This document shows, piece by piece, positions 48,834 through 58,027 of a DNA stretch of 64,000 nt. Numbering within the stretch: position 1 is the stretch's first letter; each line of letters begins with the position of its first letter. A program made the translations under genes and the position numbers. The notes beneath the pieces are model-generated. The model saw only the letters and a list, made by a program, of their open reading frames with translations, did not search any database and had not been told where the DNA came from. The stretch comes from Lysinibacillus sp. JNUCC-52 (lineage in GTDB: Bacteria; Bacillota; Bacilli; Bacillales_A; Planococcaceae): contig NZ_CP065546.1 in the NCBI RefSeq assembly GCF_015999545.1, positions 558,001-622,000 of the forward strand, in the 5' to 3' direction.

Positions 48834-49009
48834 TTTGCTCTCCTCCGGATTGTAATGTGGTTCTCACTATTTTCGGTCATTCAATTATTATAATTTTACT
48901 ATTATTCAGTTTATTTCGTAAAGTATTTATTGTTAAAATCGCTATATTTAATTGATATTTCATTAGTATACAAGGTAAAGTTACTATTTTCACCGCTGGG
49001 TGTTATACA

Positions 49010-49050
49010 AGAAGACCAACTACTTTTTATTTATAAGTAGCTGGTCTTCT
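49010..49050. terminator. Bidirectional-type hairpin after the rsiV-like gene
   Basis: AGAAGACCA...TGGTCTTCT with an inner ACTACTT/AAGTAG part; T-runs on both sides. Confidence 0.65.
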
Positions 49051-49070
49051 TCTATATGTTTCAATATTGT

Positions 49071-49955
49071 TTATCGTTCTATCTCAAATTCCTGTGGTCC
49101 TGCATATGGTGGGGCGATGTTATATTCATAGAAAAAGATGACAGGGTTTCCTTGTTCATTAATATAGAAGTTTTTAGATGTAAACTCGTCTATTCCTCCA
49201 GCACCCTTTGAAGCGTAATATTCCTCATAATACCATAATAGATTTTCATCAGCCTTGGCACGCTCCTTCACTTGACGTTCAATCTCAGGATCTACTATTT
49301 TCTCGTAATCGGGACCTAGTAAATCAACAAGTGTTAGTTCCTTTCCTGTTGTCAGATCAATATTATAAAAATATTTCGTGACAAATGTTAATCCGTTCGT
49401 TGTTTCTGTTTCACTAATGATAAATGACAAAATCTGTTCATTTGAACTTTTCACTTCATAATCAAATTTGTATATGCTCGGCGTATATTCAATATCCTCC
49501 GAATACTCCCCATCTCCAAGGTAGTTTTTTTTGAATTCCGCTGAGTCTTGCCTTGCCTTCTCAGCAAGACTCTCAATTTTTTTCTTAATCATCGTATTGA
49601 TTCGATTTTCTATCGATGGATTACGCATATCAGTAAATTGTGGAATTTTAATATGCGCATCAATATAATCGGTTTTCTCTATATATTCATCTATTGTAAT
49701 TACTTTAGCTACTGCCCCTAGTACAGGAACTTTTGATACTGCCAGTGCAAATGTAGGGCTTAAGTTTACAAAGAACATAAATATAAGACATGCCGTTAAA
49801 GGAATTGCAATAGATTTCATTTTCATAATTGTTACTCTCTTCTTCGGAGCCATCTCATTTTCAGCCTTCGTTAATACTTTTTTTCGTATCAATTCCTTAT
49901 TCGCTAAGTTTTCTTCAATAACACGTTTTAATACTTTTCGTTCATGCTCTCTCAT
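49071..49955 (-). CDS. rsiV: RsiV-like anti-sigma factor
   Basis: 294 aa. Cytoplasmic N-terminus (about 1-47), one membrane helix (about 48-70, IAIPLTACLIFMFFVNLSPT) and an extracellular part with DUF4163/DUF3298 (about 95-290; YFYNIDLTTGKELTLVDLLG). RsiV binds lysozyme and is then cleaved to free SigV. It lies 6 bp after the sigma gene. Confidence 0.85.
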   Translation of the reverse strand: MREHERKVLKRVIEENLANKELIRKKVLTKAENEMAPKKRVTIMKMKSIAIPLTACLIFMFFVNLSPTFALAVSKVPVLGAVAKVITIDEYIEKTDYIDAHIKIPQFTDMRNPSIENRINTMIKKKIESLAEKARQDSAEFKKNYLGDGEYSEDIEYTPSIYKFDYEVKSSNEQILSFIISETETTNGLTFVTKYFYNIDLTTGKELTLVDLLGPDYEKIVDPEIERQVKERAKADENLLWYYEEYYASKGAGGIDEFTSKNFYINEQGNPVIFFYEYNIAPPYAGPQEFEIER

Positions 49956-49961
49956 TTAGCT

Positions 49962-50516
49962 TCAACCGTCCTTCCCAAACTTTTTTCGTATTTCGTGAGT
50001 GGTGCGGTAAATATAGTTTTTTATCGTCGATTGGTTTAAATGCAGTAATTGAGCAATTTCAGGAATTGATAGTTCAGCATAATAAAATAAATAAAACACC
50101 TTTTGTACCTTTTGTGGTTTTGATTGCAAGAAGCGCCAAATAGCCGATAGCACTTCTTTATTTTCTAATGCAATTTCTATTTCATTTTCGTATAGTTCAC
50201 TATTTATATCAGCCTGATTATATTCTTTATCTTCTTTATTTATATCAAACAACGGTATGAGGCTTTTTACTTTTTCCTTTAAAGAATAATGGTTGTAGAT
50301 TTTCGATTTAGCGATGCGTATTACATAGGCCTCTGGATTTTTAATATAATCGTGTCCCTTGTTCTTTAGTATTTGATAAAGTGCTAAATATGTTTCTTGA
50401 ATAATATCAGGAATAACATTCGTATGATTGCATTTACTAATGACATATATTAAACATTGATGATAAGTTTTATCATATATTTCGTTAAATTTTTCTTCGA
50501 CTACTTGCGTATCCAA
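49962..50516 (-). CDS. sigV: ECF sigma factor, SigV-like
   Basis: 184 aa from TTG 50516 with GGAGGTGAGTCT upstream (the longer frame to 50552 includes this site). Region 2: IPDIIQETYLALYQ (about 37-50) and AYVIRIAKSKIYNH; region 4: YFYYAELSIPEIAQLLHLNQ-like helix-turn-helix (about 145-165). Paired with the RsiV-like protein and preceded by a polysaccharide deacetylase gene, so a lysozyme response is likely. Confidence 0.88.
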   Translation of the reverse strand: MDTQVVEEKFNEIYDKTYHQCLIYVISKCNHTNVIPDIIQETYLALYQILKNKGHDYIKNPEAYVIRIAKSKIYNHYSLKEKVKSLIPLFDINKEDKEYNQADINSELYENEIEIALENKEVLSAIWRFLQSKPQKVQKVFYLFYYAELSIPEIAQLLHLNQSTIKNYIYRTTHEIRKKFGKDG

Positions 50517-50611
50517 AGACTCACCTCCCTTTAATGATACGAGGGGATGCAATCTACGAATGATTGAACAAATATCCTAAATGTTTTAATTAGTTTTGTT
50601 TTTTGGCACAA

Positions 50612-51445
50612 TTAATTGCCAAAATAGGGATCGACTTTTTCTTCTTGTAGTGTTAAAAGTTCCGATACTGTTACAAACTCATATCCCTCTTTTTTTAACG
50701 TTATTAATAACTCTGGTAAAGCTTCTGCTGTTGCAGTATGAATATCGTGCATTAATACGATAGATTTATTAGAGACATTATTTAAAATTTCTTCTTTTAT
50801 CGTTGCTGGATTACGACTTTTCCAATCTAGTGAATCCACAGACCATAGAATGGTAGTATAATTATTTGCATTTGTATAGTTTAAAATATCTTGATTGTAT
50901 ACCCCATATGGAGGTCGAAACAAAGTTGCTGTTATACCTGTCGCCACTTCAATAATATTGTTTGTTTTATCGATTTCTTCTCTCATTTCTTTATGCGTCA
51001 ATTTCTTTAAATTTGGATGACTAAATGTGTGATTTGCTATTTCATGACCTTCAGCAGCTACTTGTGCCGCAATATTTGGATACATTTCAACTCTGCTTCC
51101 TAGCATAAAGAAAGTTGCTTTTGCTTCATGTTGCTTTAAAGTTTGCAATACTCGTGGTGTTACTTTTGAGCTCGGTCCATCATCAAAGGTAAGCGCTATG
51201 TATTTTCCATCTGGACGCAATACAGTTGTTTCTACTTCTTCTATTACTTCTTCCACGTTAGCTTCATTTTCTTCTGCTATTTCTTCGGTTTCTACAAGCC
51301 TTGCCGCATTACTAACAAGATTTTCAGCTTGTCCATGATCCTCTATTTTTCCACCTATTAAGTAATAACTAGCTCCTAGCATTATAGTAAAGAACACAAT
51401 GACCGCCACAATTCTAGTCCATCTAATTCTTTTCCTACCTTTCAT
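50612..51445 (-). CDS. Peptidoglycan/polysaccharide deacetylase
   Basis: 277 aa; AAAGGTG site. N-terminal membrane anchor (about 10-30), acidic linker, then the NodB domain: ALTFDDGPS (about 84-92), HTFSHP (about 138-143), RPPYG (about 177-181), and SVDSLDW and LMHDIH near the end. All metal and catalytic residues are present. It removes acetyl groups from GlcNAc of the wall, giving lysozyme resistance, in agreement with the SigV-RsiV pair downstream. Confidence 0.9.
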   Translation of the reverse strand: MKGRKRIRWTRIVAVIVFFTIMLGASYYLIGGKIEDHGQAENLVSNAARLVETEEIAEENEANVEEVIEEVETTVLRPDGKYIALTFDDGPSSKVTPRVLQTLKQHEAKATFFMLGSRVEMYPNIAAQVAAEGHEIANHTFSHPNLKKLTHKEMREEIDKTNNIIEVATGITATLFRPPYGVYNQDILNYTNANNYTTILWSVDSLDWKSRNPATIKEEILNNVSNKSIVLMHDIHTATAEALPELLITLKKEGYEFVTVSELLTLQEEKVDPYFGN

Positions 51446-51489
51446 TCCAATACACCTTTCTTTTCTAAATTTAATCTTTATAAAATAGA

Positions 51490-51517
51490 AGAGAATAAGA
51501 GAGTTGAAAAAGTTTCA
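51490..51517 (-). promoter_or_regulatory. Candidate ECF (SigV-type) promoter
   Basis: On the minus strand TGAAAC followed by TTTTTC (51517-51506) matches the ECF -35 element; the -10 region 16-17 bp downstream is TTCTCTTC, only partly like CGTC. It lies 45 bp before the deacetylase start. Confidence 0.45.
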
Positions 51518-51613
51518 ATGAACTTTAAAAAAATATATCTTTTTTGTAGCATATGCTATAGCATTTTTCTACTTAGCCAATCTATAAAAAAACAGGTCTC
51601 TCAAGAGGACCTG

Positions 51614-51961
51614 TCATTTGTTATTGCTTATATGATTAATCAACAGTTTTTCCACTTGTGATTTGAGAGCCTGATTAGCATAACGGAGTACTACATCATT
51701 ACCTGCCGTCGCGACTTGCACGTCACTAAAATATTCATCTACAGGCTGCCATCCTACTACGCGTATGCGATGCTGTGCAAGCTGACGTTTGAGGTTAAAA
51801 TATTCTTGACGTAGTTCCTTAAGCAATGAATCCATTAAAGGAAGAAAGACTATTTTCATTTTAAATTGTTCCGCTTTTTGATAATCAATTTGCAATGATT
51901 TCACAGCTAACTCCAACAATAAATATTTGTGTAATAATTGTCTTTCATCGGCTTTAATCAT
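51614..51961 (-). CDS. Small protein of the uvrX-yolD operon
   Basis: 115 aa, helical first half and a beta-rich end (VGWQPVDEYFSDVQVATAGN). Overlaps the yolD-like gene by 8 bp and shares its operon. No known domain; proteins in this position are conserved beside YolD-like genes in Bacillaceae. Confidence 0.65.
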   Translation of the reverse strand: MIKADERQLLHKYLLLELAVKSLQIDYQKAEQFKMKIVFLPLMDSLLKELRQEYFNLKRQLAQHRIRVVGWQPVDEYFSDVQVATAGNDVVLRYANQALKSQVEKLLINHISNNK

Positions 51962-52295
51962 AATAATCAGCTTCCAATTGTGCTGATTGTATATGCTGTA
52001 ATGGAATGCGTATAGTCCTCATCAGTGTTTCCAGTATAAGTTCATTTGTATTGAAATTAATTGATTTTATTAATCCAGTCCATTGCGTAGTTTTACTGTC
52101 CGTCCATACTTCTAACTTAACGTCGCTTTGCTGATGATAGGCTTGATTTATTGTTTGTTGTAATTCTTCTAGCTCCCAATCCGTTAGCTCTCTTGGTGGC
52201 TCTATATATTCTGTTTGCTTACACACTCTCAGCAGCTCCAAATGTTCTGGCAACATCATCGATGCCCATTTAATACTCCCTCTATCCTTTATCAT
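51954..52295 (-). CDS. yolD: YolD-like protein
   Basis: 113 aa from ATG 52295 (AGGAGTG upstream; a GTG three codons earlier overlaps this site). The YolD signature DRGSIKWASMMLPEHLELLR is at about residues 3-22. YolD-like proteins are encoded next to Y-family polymerases and are SOS-linked; possibly UmuD-like modulators. Confidence 0.88.
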   Translation of the reverse strand: MIKDRGSIKWASMMLPEHLELLRVCKQTEYIEPPRELTDWELEELQQTINQAYHQQSDVKLEVWTDSKTTQWTGLIKSINFNTNELILETLMRTIRIPLQHIQSAQLEADYYD

Positions 52296-52306
52296 TTCAT
52301 TCACTC

Positions 52307-53566
52307 CTATGCCAAATGACCACCAACTAAGCGATCTCGTTTAATAGCTGTACCAGCTCTTGTATAAGACACGGCTCTTAATATAGAGGTAGCTCCAAAC
52401 CTATTGCGTATTGCATCCATTGTAGGCCCTATGATTTGTCGTTGAGGTTTACGTTCATCAAATAAATCCAACTGAATGCTATGTTCTTTCTCTAGGTTGG
52501 ATATTCGGACTGATAATTGTCTTGCTGGCTCTCCAGCAAAGTGCTCATCCAGTAATTCAATACAAGCTTTATACATCACAAGCGTTTCACTTGTTGGTCC
52601 TGCAATGGTTTTAGAGCGATGAAACCCTTTGGTCATGGCATTATGACTATATGAAAGACCTAAGCTAATTGTACGCCCAACAAACCCTGCATCACGTGCG
52701 CGTTTCATTACGTCTTCACACATTTCTAAGAGCACTACAGAAATATCTTTACGTGTGTGATAATCTCTCATCAGCATTTGACCCTTACCAAAACTTAAAG
52801 CGCCGTTTGTTATTAACGGCTCCCCTAATTTGGATAAATCTATTCCCCATGCATGGTGATAGAGTTGATTGCCCATTACACCAAATCGCTCTTCTAATTC
52901 TTCTAAATCTGCATTAGCCAAACCACCAACTGTTTGTATTCCCATAGCATTTAGATTTGCTTCCATTCGTTTTCCTATGCCCCACATTTCGGATAAAGGT
53001 CGTACAGGCCATAATTTCTTCGGAATATCCTCATACGTCCATTTGGCAAAACCAGTTTTCTTGGCATCGAGGTCTAAAGCTAATTTGGCTATTAACATGT
53101 TTGGGCCCATTCCGACTGCACTTGGTACATTAAATTGGTCCAGAATAGCTCTTTGTATTTCCTTCGCCGTTTCCTCAGGCGAGCCCCACAGCTTTTCAGT
53201 ACCAGTTAAGTCAACAAAGCTTTCGTCTACACTATACACATGTATAGCCTCAACTGGTACGTAATTAGAAATCAAATTGGTAATTGTCATCGACATTTGA
53301 ATAAAGAAACTCATTTTAGGCTCAAACAATCTAATGTCAGGATGCTTCGGTATCTCATAACGACGACTTCCAGTTTTGATTTTAAATTTTTCTTTCATCA
53401 ATGGTGATGCAGCAAGTACAACGCTGCCTGGTTGGTCAAAGTTTGCTACTACTGCAACTGGATTTTCAAGAATATTTAACCCGTGTAACATTGCTACACA
53501 GCTGGCATAAAAGCACTTCATATCAATACACATAATAGGTCTATTTGGCATACCTTCATAATTCAT
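52307..53566 (-). CDS. uvrX: Y-family DNA polymerase, UvrX-like
   Basis: 419 aa. Catalytic carboxylates in CIDMKCFYAS (Asp near residue 15) and YSVDESFVDLTG (Asp/Glu near 113-114); helix-hairpin-helix ALGIKTVGDLA-like part (NAMGIQTVGGLA, about 210); little-finger domain to residue about 360. Error-prone translesion synthesis. Start overlaps the upstream small gene by 4 bp (ATGA). Confidence 0.92.
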   Translation of the reverse strand: MNYEGMPNRPIMCIDMKCFYASCVAMLHGLNILENPVAVVANFDQPGSVVLAASPLMKEKFKIKTGSRRYEIPKHPDIRLFEPKMSFFIQMSMTITNLISNYVPVEAIHVYSVDESFVDLTGTEKLWGSPEETAKEIQRAILDQFNVPSAVGMGPNMLIAKLALDLDAKKTGFAKWTYEDIPKKLWPVRPLSEMWGIGKRMEANLNAMGIQTVGGLANADLEELEERFGVMGNQLYHHAWGIDLSKLGEPLITNGALSFGKGQMLMRDYHTRKDISVVLLEMCEDVMKRARDAGFVGRTISLGLSYSHNAMTKGFHRSKTIAGPTSETLVMYKACIELLDEHFAGEPARQLSVRISNLEKEHSIQLDLFDERKPQRQIIGPTMDAIRNRFGATSILRAVSYTRAGTAIKRDRLVGGHLA

Positions 53567-53784
53567 ACAACTTCACGCCCCTTACGAACAATAGGAATAA
53601 CGGCTAGAACATTACTGATTAAAAAAGTACGCCTTGCATGTCTTGTAAAACAAAATGCTTGAAATGAATCGCCAACAATTTTAATGACTTTCACACGCCT
53701 TTTTGTGACGGAACCATCTTTCGCTATATACATCATGTTCACTAATTGATTGCGTTGCATAGCTTTAATCAGTTGCTCTCTCAT
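53563..53784 (-). CDS. Small WYL-like protein, first gene of the SOS operon
   Basis: 73 aa; GAGGAGGAAAAC site. The sequence KDGSVTKRRVKVIKIVGDSF followed by AFCFTRHARRTFLISNVLAV fits a stand-alone WYL-like fold. Small genes of this type precede uvrX in many Bacillaceae. Confidence 0.7.
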   Translation of the reverse strand: MREQLIKAMQRNQLVNMMYIAKDGSVTKRRVKVIKIVGDSFQAFCFTRHARRTFLISNVLAVIPIVRKGREVV

Positions 53785-53879
53785 CTTCGTTTTCCTCCTC
53801 AGTGCCAGTCATTCAAAAAATTTTGCTCCACTAGCAACATCTAATGGCACAATAATTTTCCCTTTCCCTATCTTATGTA

Positions 53880-53917
53880 AGAACACTTGTTTGTATACAT
53901 ATTAGAACAAATGTTTG
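53880..53917. promoter_or_regulatory. Two LexA (SOS) boxes upstream of the uvrX operon
   Basis: AGAACACTTGTTTG (53880-53893) and AGAACAAATGTTTG (53904-53917) both match CGAAC-N4-GTTCG-type boxes of Bacillus LexA at 5 to 6 of the core positions and lie 24 bp apart around TTGTATACAT. They predict DNA damage induction. Confidence 0.8.
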
Positions 53918-54190
53918 TATCTTGGCAAGATTAAATTTTTGGAAACAAAAAAAGACCAGTTACTCAAATGAGTTCCTGACTTAACCTTAACTTGCAAATA
54001 ATTGGAAAATAGCTATGCATCAGTGCATGATGCAGATCGTTTGCAGCACATAATATTTCACTTCTAATAGCTAGCTAATAAATCGTGCTCATCTCATGTT
54101 TGTATTATTCTCCAGAACTCTCCTGCTTACTAATAGGAATGATTGAAAATTATTGAAATAAGTATAGAACATCTTATTAAAGTCTATTCT
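53918..54190. other. Gene-free stretch before the germinant receptor operon
   Basis: No ORF with ribosome site. A weak hairpin AACTCATT...GGTCTTTTTTTG (minus) at about 53943-53975 may be a terminator-like element. The sporulation promoter of the ger operon should be near 54150-54190 but was not fixed. Confidence 0.3.
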
Positions 54191-54229
54191 AAAAACTAAG
54201 CAATAAATGTGAGGAGCCTACAATTCAAC

Positions 54230-55750
54230 ATGAAATTTAAACTACCTTTCAGGAAAAAAAAGACTCCTGTAGAAGTACCTATGCCTAAAGAAAATCGTGA
54301 GAAAATTGCCCAATCAACAGATTACTTTATTCAGTCAATAAAAGACGCTACGAATAATCCATCTGATTTAATTATTAAGTCTGTTCCTCCCAATATTAGT
54401 CTGATTTATATAGATAATTTAGTCGATAAGCAGACATTAAACAATGATATTATAGCCAATTTACAAGACAAACCAAATGAAACACCAGAAAACATAAAGG
54501 CTAATCTTTCGATACCTGAACTTACTGTAATCAGCCATCTAGTGGAAGCAACTGAAGCAATAGTAGATGGATCTGTTGTGATTCATGTAAATGGCTTCGC
54601 ACAACTAATAGTAGCCAATATTGCGAGCCGAGAATCTCGATCATTGTCTGCTCCTGAAAATGAATCACAAGTGATTGGAACACAGGTTGGCTTTAACGAG
54701 AGTCTTCCTACAAATATTTCTTTAGTTCGTCGTTATATAGTCAATACTGACCTATGTATTGAAGAAATAAAAGTGGGAAAACGTACAAATACTTCCGTCA
54801 CGCTTTTATATATGAATGGTATTGCCGCCGATGAAATGGTGAATACGTTACGTCAAAGAATTACAGAACTTAACATAGATGCACTACTCGATAGTGCGGT
54901 TCTAGCTGAAATGATTGACGATAACTCCATGTCCGTCTTTCCTCAAATGTTGTTGACTGAAAGGCCCGACAGATTTTGCGATTGTCTATTAGATGGAAAA
55001 CTGGGTATTATCGTGGATGGTAGTTCGATGGCTATCGTTTGCCCTCAATCTTTTACTGAATTTTTTCATAGTCAGGAAGATCAAAACTTAAGATGGCAAA
55101 TTGCTACCTTTGTTCGGATATTGCGCCTTACTGCATTCTTTATATCTGTTTATTTAACACCGATTTATGTTGCAGCATTAACTTTTCATTATGAGGTTAT
55201 TCCTCAAGCTTTCTTAATTCCACTAAGTGAGTCTAGAGCATTAGTGCCTTTCCCACCAATATTCGAAGCATTACTCCTTGAGTTTATTATTGAATTACTG
55301 AGAGAAGCTGGAGCAAGATTACCAACAAAAATCGGACAAACTATCGGTATTGTGGGTGGTATTGTAATTGGAACCGCAGCAGTACAGGCAGGTATTACAA
55401 GTAATATATTACTTATTATTATTGCATTAAGCGCATTGGCATCATTTACTTCACCAAGCTATATGATGGGTAATGCAATCAGGCTTATTCGGTTCCCAAT
55501 TATTATACTTGCAGGATTTTGGGGTTTTTATGGTATCATGCTAGCCTTTTGTTTTATATTAATTCATCTAATCCGTCAATCTAGTTTAGGTGCTCCGTAT
55601 ATGTCTCCACTTTACCCACCTAGAATGAGAGGCATGCTAGATAGCGTGATTAGAATGCCTAAACCGTTAACGGCAAGAAGACCCGCCATGACAAGGCCTG
55701 CGGATGAGGAAAAATTTGCCCCTGAACCTGTAAAACCCGAAGAAAGCTGA
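54230..55750 (+). CDS. GerA-type germinant receptor subunit A
   Basis: 506 aa from ATG 54230 (a GTG at 54209 overlaps the GAGGAG site). A hydrophilic N-terminal half (about 1-290) with SVPPNISLIYIDNLVD-type sequence, then the membrane half with VYLTPIYVAALTFHYEVIPQ and PFPPIFEALLLEFIIELLRE, highly typical of GerAA. Located in the spore inner membrane; binds germinants together with B and C subunits. First gene of a three-gene operon. Confidence 0.92.
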   Translation: MKFKLPFRKKKTPVEVPMPKENREKIAQSTDYFIQSIKDATNNPSDLIIKSVPPNISLIYIDNLVDKQTLNNDIIANLQDKPNETPENIKANLSIPELTVISHLVEATEAIVDGSVVIHVNGFAQLIVANIASRESRSLSAPENESQVIGTQVGFNESLPTNISLVRRYIVNTDLCIEEIKVGKRTNTSVTLLYMNGIAADEMVNTLRQRITELNIDALLDSAVLAEMIDDNSMSVFPQMLLTERPDRFCDCLLDGKLGIIVDGSSMAIVCPQSFTEFFHSQEDQNLRWQIATFVRILRLTAFFISVYLTPIYVAALTFHYEVIPQAFLIPLSESRALVPFPPIFEALLLEFIIELLREAGARLPTKIGQTIGIVGGIVIGTAAVQAGITSNILLIIIALSALASFTSPSYMMGNAIRLIRFPIIILAGFWGFYGIMLAFCFILIHLIRQSSLGAPYMSPLYPPRMRGMLDSVIRMPKPLTARRPAMTRPADEEKFAPEPVKPEES

Positions 55751-55766
55751 AATGAAGGTGAAATGA

Positions 55767-56888
55767 ATGAAAAATCCTATACAAATTGGTCCTCAAAACA
55801 TGATAAATGCTTACTTGCTTTTTTTTGTCATTCACAGTGCACAAATAGGAGTCGGTATACAGGGATTTCAACGTATTATATATAAAGATGCGGGACACGA
55901 TGCATGGATTTCAGTTCTATTGGCTGGCATAGCCACACATATCGTTGCTTTTTGTATGATAAAAACATTAGAAATATACGGTTCAAATGATTTATATGGG
56001 ATTCAACAAGATATCTTCGGCAAGTGGATAGGCAATTTTTTAAACGCCATCTATATAGCTTATTGCTTTGTAGCATTTTTGTCTGTGTTACGTAATTACA
56101 TGGAAGTGATTCAAGCATGGATTTTTCCTAGTATCGGTGCATGGTTTCTATCAGCTACTTTACTAATAATCATTATCTATGCTTTCACGGGTGGACTTCG
56201 AGTAATTGTGGGTGTTTCTTTTTTTAGTATCGTACTCTCTTTATGGATTTTACCTATGTTACTATTTCCAATGAAGTTTTCAACAGCAGATAGTTTACTT
56301 CCTGTTTTAGAAACGAACTTTAGCTCAATATTAAAAGGTGCACAATCGATGACCTTTACAATTATTGGATTTGAAATACTTAATATAATTTATCCTTTCA
56401 TAAAGGACAAAAAAAACGTCCGTAAGTATACACATTTAGGTTTGTTGGCTACCACCATCATATACCTAGCAGTGATGTTAGTTTCCATTACTTACTACAG
56501 TGAAGGAAAGCTACTTAAAACAATATGGGCAACACTGACATTATTTAGTTTTATCAGTTTTCCTTTTATGGAGCGATTTGAATTTGTAGCAGTTTGTTTT
56601 TGGATGTTAATTATTTTACCAAATCTTTGTCTCTATTTATGGGCTGCTTATCGAGGAACTCTACGACTAATAAATATAAGTAGCACGAAATTTGTATGGA
56701 TTTTCTCTTTTCTTATTTTCACTGTCTCACTACTGATTCAAACTCGTACCCAAATCGATACGATTAACACGTATTTTGGAAAAGTAGCTTTTTATATCAT
56801 CTTTGTATATCCAATTATCTTATTTTTCTTCGCGATACTTAAAAAACATTTCAAATCAAAGAAGGAGCATAAAAATGAAAAAGCATAG
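55767..56888 (+). CDS. GerB-type germinant receptor subunit B (permease)
   Basis: 373 aa, about ten membrane segments of the amino-acid permease fold (SPORE_GERMINATION family). Starts MKNPIQIGPQNMINAYLLFF; GAAGGTGAAATGA site. It is the presumed germinant-binding subunit. Overlaps the C subunit start by 14 bp. Confidence 0.9.
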   Translation: MKNPIQIGPQNMINAYLLFFVIHSAQIGVGIQGFQRIIYKDAGHDAWISVLLAGIATHIVAFCMIKTLEIYGSNDLYGIQQDIFGKWIGNFLNAIYIAYCFVAFLSVLRNYMEVIQAWIFPSIGAWFLSATLLIIIIYAFTGGLRVIVGVSFFSIVLSLWILPMLLFPMKFSTADSLLPVLETNFSSILKGAQSMTFTIIGFEILNIIYPFIKDKKNVRKYTHLGLLATTIIYLAVMLVSITYYSEGKLLKTIWATLTLFSFISFPFMERFEFVAVCFWMLIILPNLCLYLWAAYRGTLRLINISSTKFVWIFSFLIFTVSLLIQTRTQIDTINTYFGKVAFYIIFVYPIILFFFAILKKHFKSKKEHKNEKA

Positions 56889-57996
56889 ACCAATTATTAT
56901 CCTTCTTTTATTATTACTTTTTTTATGCGGCTGTGCAGAGACCAATATTTTAGATCAAGTCGGCTTAACGACTTTAATTGGCTACGATGTAGGAAAAGAA
57001 GAGGAAATAGCTACAACAGCCGTTATTCGTGAAGTAAATCCTGAGTTTCAGAGTAATGTTGAAGTCATTACAACAGAGGACGCAACGAGTAAAGGAAGTC
57101 GGATGAAGTCTAATCGAAAGCTGTCTAAAAAGATTATGGTCGGTCAAATGAGGGTCATATTGTTTGGCGAAGAATTAGCGAAAGATAAACTGCATTATTA
57201 CATTAATACAAACCTTGAAAATGCAAGCGTAAGCAATAGTTTGTATATGGCTGTTGTAGAAGGTAAAGCAGAATCATTACTTAAATACGAATATAAAAAT
57301 ATTGATGATATTGGTCAGCATATATATAAGCTTTTAGAACAAAACATTAAACAAGAGTATACAATTTCTCCAACACTTCATGAAATTGCTCACGATTATT
57401 ATACGACGGGTAAAGATATAGCCATGCCTATAATAAAAAGAGATGAAGAACTTGTTGAATTAAGTGGAGTAGCCCTTTTTAAAGATGACAAAATGGTCAG
57501 TACACTCCCAGCGAAAGATAGTTTTTACATCAAAGTTGTTAGAGATACATTTAAGGTAGGCATATTTGAAACAACATTAGAAGAAGAGGATCTCCCCCCA
57601 TCATTACTGAAGAGCAAAGAAAAAGTCCCTGTAGCTTTTGATGCCATTCAATCACAAAGAAACATTCAGTTAGTAGATGCTTCTAAAACAGAATTTGACC
57701 TAAACATTAAAATGAAAGCACGCGTATTAGAAATACACCAAGATATAAATTTAGGCAACCCTAAAAAAGTAGCAGAACTTGAAAAGGCAATTAGTAAAAA
57801 ACTAACAAAGGATATATCGAGAGTGATTGCACAAAGTCAGGAGGTCCAATCCGATATCTTTGGATTTGGAGAGCAATATAGAAGCACTGTGCGAAACTCG
57901 AATTTGACAAAAGAAAAATGGCATGAAATTTATAAAGACATCAAAGTGAATGTGAATGTCGACTTTGTTATCGTAAGGAATGGCGTTTTCGAATAA
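56875..57996 (+). CDS. GerC-type germinant receptor lipoprotein
   Basis: 373 aa from ATG 56875 (GAAGGAG upstream); the longer frame from 56803 is inside the B subunit gene. Lipoprotein signal with LFLCGC before the lipid-anchored Cys (near residue 20). Typical GerAC features DQVGLTTLIGYDVGKEE (about 26-42) and a three-domain body. Completes a full A-B-C receptor operon. Confidence 0.9.
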   Translation: MKKHRPIIILLLLLLFLCGCAETNILDQVGLTTLIGYDVGKEEEIATTAVIREVNPEFQSNVEVITTEDATSKGSRMKSNRKLSKKIMVGQMRVILFGEELAKDKLHYYINTNLENASVSNSLYMAVVEGKAESLLKYEYKNIDDIGQHIYKLLEQNIKQEYTISPTLHEIAHDYYTTGKDIAMPIIKRDEELVELSGVALFKDDKMVSTLPAKDSFYIKVVRDTFKVGIFETTLEEEDLPPSLLKSKEKVPVAFDAIQSQRNIQLVDASKTEFDLNIKMKARVLEIHQDINLGNPKKVAELEKAISKKLTKDISRVIAQSQEVQSDIFGFGEQYRSTVRNSNLTKEKWHEIYKDIKVNVNVDFVIVRNGVFE

Positions 57997-58027
57997 ATGA
58001 CTAAGATTCTTCAGAAGTTAAAGTCAA

